From positions 1 to 64,000 of the forward strand of contig JAZNER010000004.1 of the NCBI GenBank assembly GCA_045588675.1: DNA of 64,000 nucleotides, read 5' to 3'. The translations under genes were made by a program, and so were the position numbers. The notes beneath the pieces were generated by a model. It was not told the DNA's origin and searched no databases. It saw only the letters and a program-made list of their open reading frames with translations. Shown here one piece after another: positions 17,851-26,635 of this stretch (position 1 is its first letter; every line of letters starts with the position of its first letter). Source of the stretch: SVTX01 sp045588675. Lineage in GTDB: Bacteria > Bacillota > Clostridia > Oscillospirales > CAG-272.

Positions 17851-18003
17851 TCTTTTCTCATCCGGACTTTAATTGCATCAGCAATTGAACCGTCGGTCAA
17901 GGAATTTCACCTTGTCGGCAAGAAAGCAAGCTATGCTTACTCTCCTGTTCGCAGACTTACCTTTGTGAAGGCTTACTGCCGGTATGGAATTACACCAATC
18001 CCC
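17851..18003 (-). promoter_or_regulatory. FMN riboswitch (RFN element)
   Basis: Minus-strand RNA reads the RFN landmarks: GGGGATTGGTGTAATTCC, ACCGGCAGTAAGCC, GCGAACAGGAG, GCCGACAAGGTGAAATTCC, TTGACCGACGGT and AGTCCGGATGAGAAAAGA. It precedes ribU, as expected for flavin feedback on riboflavin uptake. The space up to 17750 is the expression platform. Confidence 0.95.
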
Positions 18004-18045
18004 AAAAATAAATTATTTTAATTTAATATTAGTTTGATATTAGTC

Positions 18046-18069
18046 TGCCTGCACCCATGGGTGCAGGCA
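18046..18069 (-). terminator. Palindromic stem-loop after tuf
   Basis: Perfect 24-base palindrome (TGCCTGCACCCATGGGTGCA...) 53 bases past the tuf stop. There is no T-run on the minus side, so it may be a processing or 3'-protecting structure as well as a terminator. Confidence 0.6.
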
Positions 18070-18122
18070 AACATTATTTGTGAATTAGAAATTCAGTTTA
18101 AGCTGTTAGTTTTAGCTGTTAA

Positions 18123-19328
18123 TTAGCCGAGAATTTCGGAAACTACGCCTGAACCAACTGTTCTACCACCCTCACGGATAGCGAAACGAAGACCCTTTTC
18201 ACAAGCGATGGGCTTAATAAGCTCAACAGTCATATCAACGTTGTCGCCGGGGCGGCACATTTCAACGCCTGCGGGAAGCTCGATAACGCCTGTAACGTCA
18301 GTTGTTCTGAAGTAGAACTGAGGACGGTAACCAGCGAAGAAGGGCTTTGAACGTCCGCCTTCCTTCTCTGTAAGAACGTAAACCTGTCCTACAAACTTTG
18401 TGTGGGGGTTGATAGAGCCGGGCTTACAAAGAACCTGACCTCTTTCGATCTCGTCCTTAGCGATACCACGGAGAAGTGCACCGATGTTATCACCTGCTTC
18501 AGCCTGAGGAAGAAGCTTGTGGAACATTTCAACACCTGTAACTGTTGTCTGCTTCTTTTCATCAACAAGACCAACAACCTCGATAACATCACCAACCTTA
18601 ACTGTACCTCTCTCAACTCTACCTGTAGCAACTGTACCACGGCCGGAGATAGAGAATACGTCCTCTACAGGCATAAGGAATGCGAGGTCGGACATTCTCT
18701 CGGGAGTAGGAATGTAAGAGTCAACTTCAGCCATGAGCTCAAGGATAGGAGCGTACTCGGGAGAGTTGATGTCTGTGCTTGTGGACTCAAGAGCGTCACG
18801 AGCAGAACCGCGAACGATAGGAAGATCGTCGCCGGGGAAGTCGTAGGAAGAGAGAAGATCTCTGATTTCCATTTCAACGAGATCCAAAAGCTCATCGTCA
18901 TCAACGAGATCCTTCTTGTTCATAAATACAACGATTGCAGGAACGCCAACCTGACGAGCGAGAAGCACGTGCTCACGTGTCTGCTGGAGAGGTCCGTCTG
19001 TAGCAGCAACAACAAGGATTGCGCCGTCCATCTGAGCTGCACCTGTAATCATGTTCTTTACATAGTCAGCGTGGCCGGGGCAGTCAACGTGAGCGTAGTG
19101 ACGGTTATCTGTCTCGTACTCAACGTGTCTTGTGTTGATTGTGATACCTCTTGCTCTCTCTTCGGGAGCGTTGTCGATCTGGTCGTATGCCATAAATTCA
19201 ACCTTACCGTTTGCAAGACCGAGTGTCTTTGTGATAGCAGCTGTAAGAGTTGTTTTACCATGGTCAACGTGACCGATGGTACCAATGTTAACGTGGGGCT
19301 TTGAACGTTCAAATGTAGCCTTTGCCAT
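18123..19328 (-). CDS. tuf: Elongation factor Tu
   Basis: 401 residues; delivers aminoacyl-tRNA to the ribosome. GTPase motifs: GHVDHGKTT (about 19-27), DCPGHADYV (about 81), NKKDLVDD (about 136) and GSARDAL (about 174), then beta-barrel domains 2 and 3 ending in SGVVSEILG. Last gene of the rpsL-rpsG-fusA-tuf operon, 66 bases after fusA. A long frame antisense to it (18402-19304) is a codon-bias artefact. Confidence 0.98.
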   Translation of the reverse strand: MAKATFERSKPHVNIGTIGHVDHGKTTLTAAITKTLGLANGKVEFMAYDQIDNAPEERARGITINTRHVEYETDNRHYAHVDCPGHADYVKNMITGAAQMDGAILVVAATDGPLQQTREHVLLARQVGVPAIVVFMNKKDLVDDDELLDLVEMEIRDLLSSYDFPGDDLPIVRGSARDALESTSTDINSPEYAPILELMAEVDSYIPTPERMSDLAFLMPVEDVFSISGRGTVATGRVERGTVKVGDVIEVVGLVDEKKQTTVTGVEMFHKLLPQAEAGDNIGALLRGIAKDEIERGQVLCKPGSINPHTKFVGQVYVLTEKEGGRSKPFFAGYRPQFYFRTTDVTGVIELPAGVEMCRPGDNVDMTVELIKPIACEKGLRFAIREGGRTVGSGVVSEILG

Positions 19329-19394
19329 TTTAAAATCCTCCGTATAATGTTATTTTAATTTAAATTTTTGTTTTTTTATAGAGCCGAACTATAA

Positions 19395-21518
19395 TTATTT
19401 ATTAGTAGCTCTTGCCTTAACGATTTCTTCCTGAATGGACTTAGGCACTTGCTCGAAGTGGCTGGGTTCCATTGAGTAAAGACCGCGTCCCTGTGTTTTT
19501 GAACGCAAGTCGGTAGCATAACCGAACATTTCGGAAAGCGGAACGAACGCAAGGATTTCCTGTGCACCGTTTGTTGCTTCCATCTTCTGAATCTGTCCAC
19601 GACGGGAGTTAAAGTCACCAATAACATCACCCATATAGTCGTCGGGAACTATAGTTGTAACCTTCATCATAGGCTCTGTCAAAACAGGGTCAGCCTTTCT
19701 CATAGCTTCCTTAATTGCCATTGAACCTGCAATCTTGAACGCCATTTCAGAGGAGTCAACCTCGTGGTAAGAACCGTCGTAAAGTGTTACCTTAATATCA
19801 ACTACGTTGTAGCCTGCAAGAACACCGGACTGAAGAGCGCCCTGAATACCTGCGTCAACAGCGGGAATGTATTCCTTAGGAATAGCACCGCCCTTAACAG
19901 CGTCGATAAATTCATAGCCCTTACCTGCTTCGTTAGGCTCAACTGTAATCTTAACGTGACCGTACTGACCTGAACCGCCGGACTGACGCTTGTACTTACA
20001 ATCCTCGTCAACCTTCTTACGGATTGTTTCCTTGTAAGCAACCTGAGGCTTACCGATGTTAGCTTCTACCTTAAATTCACGGAGAAGTCTGTCAACGATA
20101 ATTTCAAGGTGGAGCTCACCCATACCTGCAATGATTGTCTGTCCTGTTTCTTCATCAGTATAAGTTCTGAATGTCGGGTCTTCCTCTGCGAGCTTAGCAA
20201 GAGCAATACCCATCTTTTCCTGACCTGCGCGAGTCTTAGGCTCAATTGCAACACGGATAACAGGCTCCGGGAATTCCATAGACTCAAGTATTACAGGATC
20301 CTTTTCATCACAGAAGGTATCACCGGTAGAAGTGTTCTTTGTACCGATAACCGCTGCGATATCTCCGCTGTAAACCTCGTCAATATCAGATCTGTCATTT
20401 GCGTGCATCTGCAAGATACGACCAAGTCTTTCCTTCTTACCCTTTGTAGAGTTAAGAACTGTCTCGCCTGCGTTCAAGTGACCTGAATATACGCGGAAGA
20501 AGCAAAGCTTTCCTACGAATGGGTCAGTTGCAATCTTAAATGCGAGAGCGGAGAAAGGTGCGCTATCATCAGAAGGTCTTTCGCACTCTTCGCCTGTGTT
20601 AACGTCAACGCCCTTGATAGCGGGAACGTCAAGAGGAGAAGGCATATAGTCAACAATAGCGTCGAGAAGCTTCTGAACGCCCTTGTTTCTGTAAGAGGAA
20701 CCGCAAACTACGGGAACCATAAGGTTATCAATAGTAGCCTTACGGATAGCAGCCTTCAATTCTTCTTTGGTGATTTCTTCTTCCATAAGGAACTTTTCCA
20801 TAAGCTCCTCATTAACAGTAGCAGCTTCTTCTATAAGCTTTGCTCTGTATTCTTCTGCGAGCTCGAGCATATCCTCAGGGATATCCTCTTCTCTCATATC
20901 CTTACCGAGCTCATCGTAATAAACCTCAGCCTTCATTTCAATAAGGTCAACGATACCCTTGAAGGTCATTTCCTTACCGATAGGAAGCTGGATCGGAACT
21001 GCATTAGCCTTAAGTCTGTCCTTCATCATATCAACAACACGATAGAAGTCAGCACCGGTAATGTCCATCTTATTTACATAAGCCATTCTCGGAACTTTGT
21101 ACTTGTTAGCTTGTCTCCAGACTGTTTCGGACTGGGGCTCAACGCCGCCCTTTGCGCACAAAACTGTTACTGAACCGTCAAGTACACGGAGAGAACGCTC
21201 AACCTCAACTGTAAAGTCAACGTGACCGGGAGTATCGATGATGTTGATACGGTGGGTATTTGCCTTTACAGCCTCAGGATTGTTGTGGTAATCGGAACGA
21301 GCCCAATAACAAGTGGTAGCCGCAGAAGTAATGGTAATACCTCTCTCCTGCTCCTGAACCATCCAGTCCATTGTTGCCGCACCCTCGTGAGTTTCACCTA
21401 TCTTGTGAGTTTTACCTGTGTAGAAAAGGATACGCTCAGATGTGGTTGTTTTACCGGCGTCAATGTGAGCCATAATTCCGATATTCCTTGTATGCTCAAG
21501 TGAATATTCTCTAGGCAT
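19395..21518 (-). CDS. fusA: Elongation factor G
   Basis: 707-residue translocase GTPase. Motifs: AHIDAGKTTTSERIL (about 17-31), switch II DTPGHVDFTVEVERSL (about 95), VNKMDITGADFYR (about 150); followed by domains II-V, with the domain IV loop region near YGHVKITVEPNEAGKG. Canonical length. Starts 18 bases after rpsG within the str operon. Confidence 0.98.
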   Translation of the reverse strand: MPREYSLEHTRNIGIMAHIDAGKTTTSERILFYTGKTHKIGETHEGAATMDWMVQEQERGITITSAATTCYWARSDYHNNPEAVKANTHRINIIDTPGHVDFTVEVERSLRVLDGSVTVLCAKGGVEPQSETVWRQANKYKVPRMAYVNKMDITGADFYRVVDMMKDRLKANAVPIQLPIGKEMTFKGIVDLIEMKAEVYYDELGKDMREEDIPEDMLELAEEYRAKLIEEAATVNEELMEKFLMEEEITKEELKAAIRKATIDNLMVPVVCGSSYRNKGVQKLLDAIVDYMPSPLDVPAIKGVDVNTGEECERPSDDSAPFSALAFKIATDPFVGKLCFFRVYSGHLNAGETVLNSTKGKKERLGRILQMHANDRSDIDEVYSGDIAAVIGTKNTSTGDTFCDEKDPVILESMEFPEPVIRVAIEPKTRAGQEKMGIALAKLAEEDPTFRTYTDEETGQTIIAGMGELHLEIIVDRLLREFKVEANIGKPQVAYKETIRKKVDEDCKYKRQSGGSGQYGHVKITVEPNEAGKGYEFIDAVKGGAIPKEYIPAVDAGIQGALQSGVLAGYNVVDIKVTLYDGSYHEVDSSEMAFKIAGSMAIKEAMRKADPVLTEPMMKVTTIVPDDYMGDVIGDFNSRRGQIQKMEATNGAQEILAFVPLSEMFGYATDLRSKTQGRGLYSMEPSHFEQVPKSIQEEIVKARATNK

Positions 21519-21536
21519 TTAGTGTTCTCCTTGATA

Positions 21537-22007
21537 TTAATATCTGTAATGAGCAAAAGCCTTGTTTGCTTCTGCCATTCTGTGTGTTTCTTCTCTCTTC
21601 TTGAAAGCTCCGCCCATGCTGTTCTTTGCATCAAGAATTTCTGCTGCGAGCTTTTCTGCCATTGTGCGCTCACTGCGGTTTCTGGAATAAGAGATGAGCC
21701 AACGCAAAGCTAATGTTTGCTGACGCTCAGGTCTAACTTCCATAGGAACCTGGTAGGTTGAACCACCTACACGGCGAGCCTTAACCTCGAGTGCGGGCTT
21801 AAGGTTGTTAAGCGCTTCCTGGAATACTTCGATAGGGCTCTGACCAACCTTTTCTTCTATGATTGCGAATGCATCATAAACGATTGTTTGGGCAACACCC
21901 TTTTTGCCATCATACATTACATTGTTGATAAGCTTTGTTACAAGCTTGGAACCGTACATAGGATCCGGCAATACGTCTCTTTTGGATATACGACCTCTTC
22001 TTGGCAC
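21537..22007 (-). CDS. rpsG: 30S ribosomal protein S7
   Basis: 156 residues, matching the usual length. Signature LVTKLINNVMYDGKKGVAQT and the C-terminal KREETHRMAEANKAFAHYRY are typical. S7 nucleates the 30S head and, in E. coli, represses its own operon. I start at GTG 22007 because AAGGAGGG precedes it by 5-6 bases; the frame could begin 7 codons upstream inside that ribosome-binding site, which is unlikely. Confidence 0.97.
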   Translation of the reverse strand: MPRRGRISKRDVLPDPMYGSKLVTKLINNVMYDGKKGVAQTIVYDAFAIIEEKVGQSPIEVFQEALNNLKPALEVKARRVGGSTYQVPMEVRPERQQTLALRWLISYSRNRSERTMAEKLAAEILDAKNSMGGAFKKREETHRMAEANKAFAHYRY

Positions 22008-22187
22008 TGTACTTCCCTCCTTCATCAAATTTATAAAATGAAATCATAGGTACTCAAAAGCAATACTTCTGTAGCGTGCGCCTTGTTAACATAAACATTA
22101 AAATGGATAACAGGACAAGCTTAAATTGCTTTATTATTTACCTTTTTTGTGTCCGCTCAATCTACGCGGACCTCTTTTGCCGAAAAA

Positions 22188-22601
22188 TTACTTCTTCGGT
22201 CTCTTTGCGCCGTATTTGGAACGGCTCTGCTTACGGTTTGCTACACCCTGTGCATCGAGTGTACCACGAATGATGTGATAACGTACACCAGGCAGGTCAC
22301 GTACTCTTCCGCCTCTGATAAGAACTACAGAGTGCTCCTGAAGGTTGTGGCCGATACCGGGAATGTAGGTTGTCGCCTCAAGTCCGTTTGTAAGTCTTAC
22401 TCTGGCAATCTTACGGAGAGCTGAGTTAGGCTTCTTAGGGCTGGTTGTGGATACCTTTGTGCAAACGCCTCTTTTCTGAGGTGCAGACTGGTCTGTTGAC
22501 TTGTTTGTAAGTGTGTTAAGGCCTACCTGAAGAACAGGAGCTTTTGACTTATAAGTCTTGTCTTGACGACCTTGTCTTACGAGCTGGTTAAAGGTTGGCA
22601 T
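22188..22601 (-). CDS. rpsL: 30S ribosomal protein S12
   Basis: 137 residues; decoding-site protein. Contains KVSTTSPKKPNSALRKIARV with the Lys that is altered in streptomycin-resistant strains still present, and GRVRDLPGVRYHIIRG. These are wild-type, drug-sensitive residues at the classical positions. First gene of the str operon, read from its own promoter at 22730-22758; no L7Ae-type gene lies between rpoC and rpsL here, unlike in Bacillus. Confidence 0.98.
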   Translation of the reverse strand: MPTFNQLVRQGRQDKTYKSKAPVLQVGLNTLTNKSTDQSAPQKRGVCTKVSTTSPKKPNSALRKIARVRLTNGLEATTYIPGIGHNLQEHSVVLIRGGRVRDLPGVRYHIIRGTLDAQGVANRKQSRSKYGAKRPKK

Positions 22602-22729
22602 TCTTCCTGATTATCCTCCTTTTTTAAAGAATTTAATGTTTATATTTACAGACGCATCAAAGAGTATAATGCGTATCTGTTCTGATTTTTGGCGCAATTC
22701 ACCCATATTAGGCGCTCGCGCACCACTTT

Positions 22730-22758
22730 ATTATATCATTGACAATAAAATTTGTCAA
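22730..22758 (-). promoter_or_regulatory. Sigma-A promoter of the str operon
   Basis: Minus strand TTGACA (22758-22753), 17-base spacer, TATAAT (22735-22730) with TGA before the -10. Gives a leader of about 120 bases before rpsL. Confidence 0.9.
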
Positions 22759-22831
22759 GTATCACATAAAATCATTCAAAATTTCTACTTTTTGCACAAA
22801 AGAACATCAATTTTATTTTAATTATTGTGAA

Positions 22832-22874
22832 ATATCCCCTCGAAACACATCAAAATCAATGTACGAGGGGATAT
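22832..22874 (-). terminator. Stem-loop after rpoC
   Basis: ATATCCCCTCG (22832-22842) pairs with CGAGGGGATAT (22864-22874); located 48 bases past the rpoC stop. The tail is only mixed A/T, but with the str promoter downstream it likely separates the two operons. Confidence 0.65.
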
Positions 22875-22922
22875 ATTTGAAATTTTTGTTAATAAGCTTT
22901 GCTACCTATTAATGTGTCTGGC

Positions 22923-25900
22923 TTAAACTGCTTCTATGCCTTCGCCTTCAACTGAATTAAAGCCGTTTACATCGGAGCTGTCTGCACCCTGATTGTTATC
23001 GGGGGTATTGTCAGGGTCGTTTGAACGAGCCACGTCAATATTATGATAGCAACCCATACCTGTACCTGCGGGAATAAGCTTACCAATAATAACGTTTTCT
23101 TTAAGACCGAGAAGGTTATCGACCTTACCTCTGATAGCTGCCTCTGTAAGAACCTTTGTTGTTTCCTGGAAGGAAGCTGCTGACAGGAATGACTCAGTCT
23201 GCAAGGAAGCCTTTGTAATACCGAGAAGCACAGGAGCGCCTTCGGCAAGCTTGAGGTTCTCTTCTCCGTTGTCAATTCTCGCTTGAATTTTATTGTTTTC
23301 TGCTTCGAAATCAATAACATCAACAAGAGATCCAAGCAAGAGGTCTGTATCGCCGTTTTCGTCAACCTTGATTTTTCTTGTCATCTGACGAGCGATAATT
23401 TCAATATGCTTATCGTTAACGTTACAAGACTGTGAACGGTAAACCTTCTGGGTTTCCTTGATAACATATTCATAAACGGCATCAAGACCAAGAATACGCA
23501 TAATATCTGCGGGAGATTTGTTACCCTCTGTGAGAGCATCACCAATCTCAACATGGTCGCCGTCGTTAACTGTAAGACGAACACCGTAAGGAACATCAAT
23601 CTTCTTATATTCCTGAGTTGTGAAATCGCCCTGGTGGTCGGCGTGGATTGTGAGCACGCTCATACCGGGTATCTCGCCGGGTTGAACGTGAACGATACCT
23701 GCCTGCTCTGCCATAATAGCAGCCTTCTTGGGCTGTCTTGCCTCGAAGATTTCTTCAACTCTGGGAAGACCCTGAGTAATATCGCTTCCTGCGACACCGC
23801 CCGAGTGGAAGGTTCTCATCGTAAGCTGTGTACCCGGCTCACCGATAGACTGAGCCGCGATGATACCAACAGCCTCACCGATATTAACAGGCTTACCTGA
23901 CGCCAGGTCAGCGCCGTAGCAGTGAGCACAAATACCGTTCTTCGCGTGACACTGAATAACGGTTCTGATATAAACCTTGTCAATGCCTGCCTTAACGATC
24001 TGGTTAGCCATCTCGTCGGTTATCATTACGTCGTCGTCAACGATAACCTCACCGCTTTCGGGGTGAATAACGGGGCCCATTGTATATCTGCCGACAATTC
24101 TGTCCTGAAGAGGCTCAAGAACATTCTTATCGTCAAGAATTTCGTTGACCCACGCGCCCTTTGTAGTATCACACTTGTCCTCACGGATAATAACCTCTTG
24201 AGCAACGTCAACAAGACGTCGTGTAAGGTAACCCGAGTCTGCGGTACGGAGAGCTGTATCTGAAAGTGACTTACGAGAGGAACGAGCACCCATAAAGTAC
24301 TCTGTGATGTTAAGACCCTCACGGAAGTTTGATTTGATCGGGATTTCCATAGTTTTACCGCTGGTCGAGAACATAAGTCCACGCATACCTGCGAGCTGAC
24401 GCATCTGTGTCATAGAACCACGGGCACCTGAGTCTGCCATGATCTTAATTGGGTTGTAGGTTGAGAAGGAAGCATTAAGAGCGCTTGTAACGTTCTCTGT
24501 TGTATCGTTCCAAACCTTGATAACCGAGTTGTATCTCTCCTCTTCGGAAAGCTCACCGCGCATAAAGTGCTTGGAGATCTTGTCAACGTCCTTCTGAGCC
24601 TGCTCGATATAATTCTTCTTCTCTGCGGGAATTGTCATATCGTAAACCGAGATAGAGAAGGAAGCTCTTGTTGAGTACTTATAACCCATAGCCTTGATAT
24701 CATCAAGCATATTTGCACAAACTGCGCTTCCGTGCTTTTTGATACAGTAGTCAATTATCTGACCTAACTGCTTCTTTTTAACGACCATATCGATTTCAAG
24801 CTTGAAATCGTTTTCGGGGTTTGTTCTGTCAACAAATCCGAGGTCCTGAGGCAAGGGCTTGTTGAATATCAAGCGTCCGAGCGTTGTGTCTATAATCTTT
24901 GAACGAACTACGCCGTCAAATTCTTTTTCAATTCTGACCTTGATCTTGGAGTGAAGACCGATAATGCCGTTTTCATACGCCATATTAGCCTCGTCAAAGT
25001 TTCTGAATACCTTACCTTCACCGGGTTCTCCGTCCTTTTCCATTGTAAGATAGTAAGAACCGAGAATCATATCCTGTGTAGGCGTTGCAACTGCACGGCC
25101 GTCCATAGGCTTGAGCAGGTTGTTAGCGGAAAGCATCAGGAAACGAGCTTCAGCCTGTGCCTCTGCAGAGAGCGGTACGTGAACAGGCATCTGGTCACCG
25201 TCGAAGTCGGCGTTAAACGCTGTACATACAAGAGGGTGAAGCTTGATTGCGCGTCCGTCAACAAGTACAGGCTCAAACGCCTGAATAGAAAGACGGTGAA
25301 GTGTAGGCGCACGGTTAAGAAGCACGGGGTGCTCCTTGATTACGTTTTCGAGTGCGTCCCAAACATCAGGATGTACTCTTTCAATCTTCTTTTGAGCATC
25401 CTTTACGTTTGTGGCCTTGCCCATTTCGGTAAGTCTTTTTACAACGAAGGGCTTGAAGAGCTCAAGAGCCATTTCGCGAGGAAGACCGCACTGATAAATC
25501 TTAAGCGAAGGACCAACGACGATAACTGAACGTCCCGAATAGTCAACACGCTTACCAAGAAGGTTCTGACGGAAGCGTCCCTGCTTACCGCGAAGCATCT
25601 CGGAGAGCGATTTGTATGCTCTGTTTGAAGAGCCTGTAACAGGCTTTCCGCGGCGGCCGTTGTCAATAAGCGCGTCAACTGCCTCCTGAAGCATTCTCTT
25701 TTCGTTTCTGATAACGATATCGGGTGTCTTTATTTCAAGAAGCTTTTTAAGACGGTTGTTTCTGGAGATAACGCGTCTGTAAAGCTCGTTGAGGTCACTG
25801 GATGCAAATCTTCCGCCGTCAAGCTGGACCATAGGTCTTATATCGGGGGGAAGAACGGGAATAGTATCGAGAATCATCCACTCAAGCTTGTTGCCTGATT

Positions 25901-26552
25901 TTCTGAATGCCTCGATTACCTCAAGTCTTTTAATAAGTCTGGTTTTCTTCTGACCTGTTGCAGCAAGAAGCTCGTTCTTGATTTCTGCCGCAAGCTCCTC
26001 TACATTCACCTTTGAAAGAAGCTCTTTGATTGCCTGAGCGCCCATTCCTACGCGGAATTCATCCTCGTACATTTCGCGGTATTCCATATACTGCTTCTCG
26101 GAAAGGACTGTGCCGGGAACGAGAGGAGTTTTTCCTCCGTCGATAACTACATTTTCTGCAAAGTAAAGAACCTGTTCAAGCTGCTTTGGCGACATGTCGA
26201 GCACGAGAGCCATTCTTGAGGGGATAGTCTTAAAGTACCAGATGTGAGATACGGGAGCTGCAAGCTCAATATGTCCCATTCTGTCACGTCTGACCTTTTT
26301 GGTCGTAACGTCAACGCCGCACTTCTCGCACTTTCTAACTTCCTTGGAATGAGAATTTTTGTACTTTCCGCACATACAAGCGCCGTCCTTTGTAGGACCG
26401 AAGATACGCTCGCAGAAAAGACCGCCAATCTCTGCTTTTAGAGTCCTGTAGTTAATAGTCTCAGGCTTTGTAACCTCGCCGTAAGACCACTCTCTAATCA
26501 TTTCCGGAGATGCCAGACCTATTTTTATAGATGAAAATTCATTATGTTGCAC
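22923..26552 (-). CDS. rpoC: RNA polymerase beta' subunit
   Basis: 1209 residues. N-terminal zinc site CMCGKYKNSHSKEVRKCEKC (about 59-78), active-site magnesium motif NADFDGDQM (about 443-451), trigger-loop region ARSSRKSLSDTALRTADSGY (about 760-780) and a second zinc site with CAHCYGADLASG (about 872). Ends with an Asp/Asn/Glu-rich tail. Downstream partner of rpoB, separated by 84 bases that contain a GC-rich hairpin. Confidence 0.98.
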   Translation of the reverse strand: MQHNEFSSIKIGLASPEMIREWSYGEVTKPETINYRTLKAEIGGLFCERIFGPTKDGACMCGKYKNSHSKEVRKCEKCGVDVTTKKVRRDRMGHIELAAPVSHIWYFKTIPSRMALVLDMSPKQLEQVLYFAENVVIDGGKTPLVPGTVLSEKQYMEYREMYEDEFRVGMGAQAIKELLSKVNVEELAAEIKNELLAATGQKKTRLIKRLEVIEAFRKSGNKLEWMILDTIPVLPPDIRPMVQLDGGRFASSDLNELYRRVISRNNRLKKLLEIKTPDIVIRNEKRMLQEAVDALIDNGRRGKPVTGSSNRAYKSLSEMLRGKQGRFRQNLLGKRVDYSGRSVIVVGPSLKIYQCGLPREMALELFKPFVVKRLTEMGKATNVKDAQKKIERVHPDVWDALENVIKEHPVLLNRAPTLHRLSIQAFEPVLVDGRAIKLHPLVCTAFNADFDGDQMPVHVPLSAEAQAEARFLMLSANNLLKPMDGRAVATPTQDMILGSYYLTMEKDGEPGEGKVFRNFDEANMAYENGIIGLHSKIKVRIEKEFDGVVRSKIIDTTLGRLIFNKPLPQDLGFVDRTNPENDFKLEIDMVVKKKQLGQIIDYCIKKHGSAVCANMLDDIKAMGYKYSTRASFSISVYDMTIPAEKKNYIEQAQKDVDKISKHFMRGELSEEERYNSVIKVWNDTTENVTSALNASFSTYNPIKIMADSGARGSMTQMRQLAGMRGLMFSTSGKTMEIPIKSNFREGLNITEYFMGARSSRKSLSDTALRTADSGYLTRRLVDVAQEVIIREDKCDTTKGAWVNEILDDKNVLEPLQDRIVGRYTMGPVIHPESGEVIVDDDVMITDEMANQIVKAGIDKVYIRTVIQCHAKNGICAHCYGADLASGKPVNIGEAVGIIAAQSIGEPGTQLTMRTFHSGGVAGSDITQGLPRVEEIFEARQPKKAAIMAEQAGIVHVQPGEIPGMSVLTIHADHQGDFTTQEYKKIDVPYGVRLTVNDGDHVEIGDALTEGNKSPADIMRILGLDAVYEYVIKETQKVYRSQSCNVNDKHIEIIARQMTRKIKVDENGDTDLLLGSLVDVIDFEAENNKIQARIDNGEENLKLAEGAPVLLGITKASLQTESFLSAASFQETTKVLTEAAIRGKVDNLLGLKENVIIGKLIPAGTGMGCYHNIDVARSNDPDNTPDNNQGADSSDVNGFNSVEGEGIEAV

Positions 26553-26600
26553 AGCTGTTCTCCTAACTGTTTACTGTTTTTGTAGAATTTTTATTTCCCT

Positions 26601-26625
26601 CGCTCTCGGCTTTTTGCCGAGAGCG
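26601..26625 (-). other. Intercistronic hairpin between rpoB and rpoC
   Basis: CGCTCTCGGC - 5-base loop - GCCGAGAGCG, perfect 10-bp stem. On the minus strand it is not followed by a T-run, so full termination is unlikely; a processing or partial attenuation site is possible. Confidence 0.6.
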
Positions 26626-26635
26626 ACAGGTGTTT

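Noticed and set aside
18402..19304. 300-residue frame antisense to tuf
   Set aside because: Mirror of the highly biased tuf codons; Cys/Val/Asn-rich product without a ribosome-binding site.
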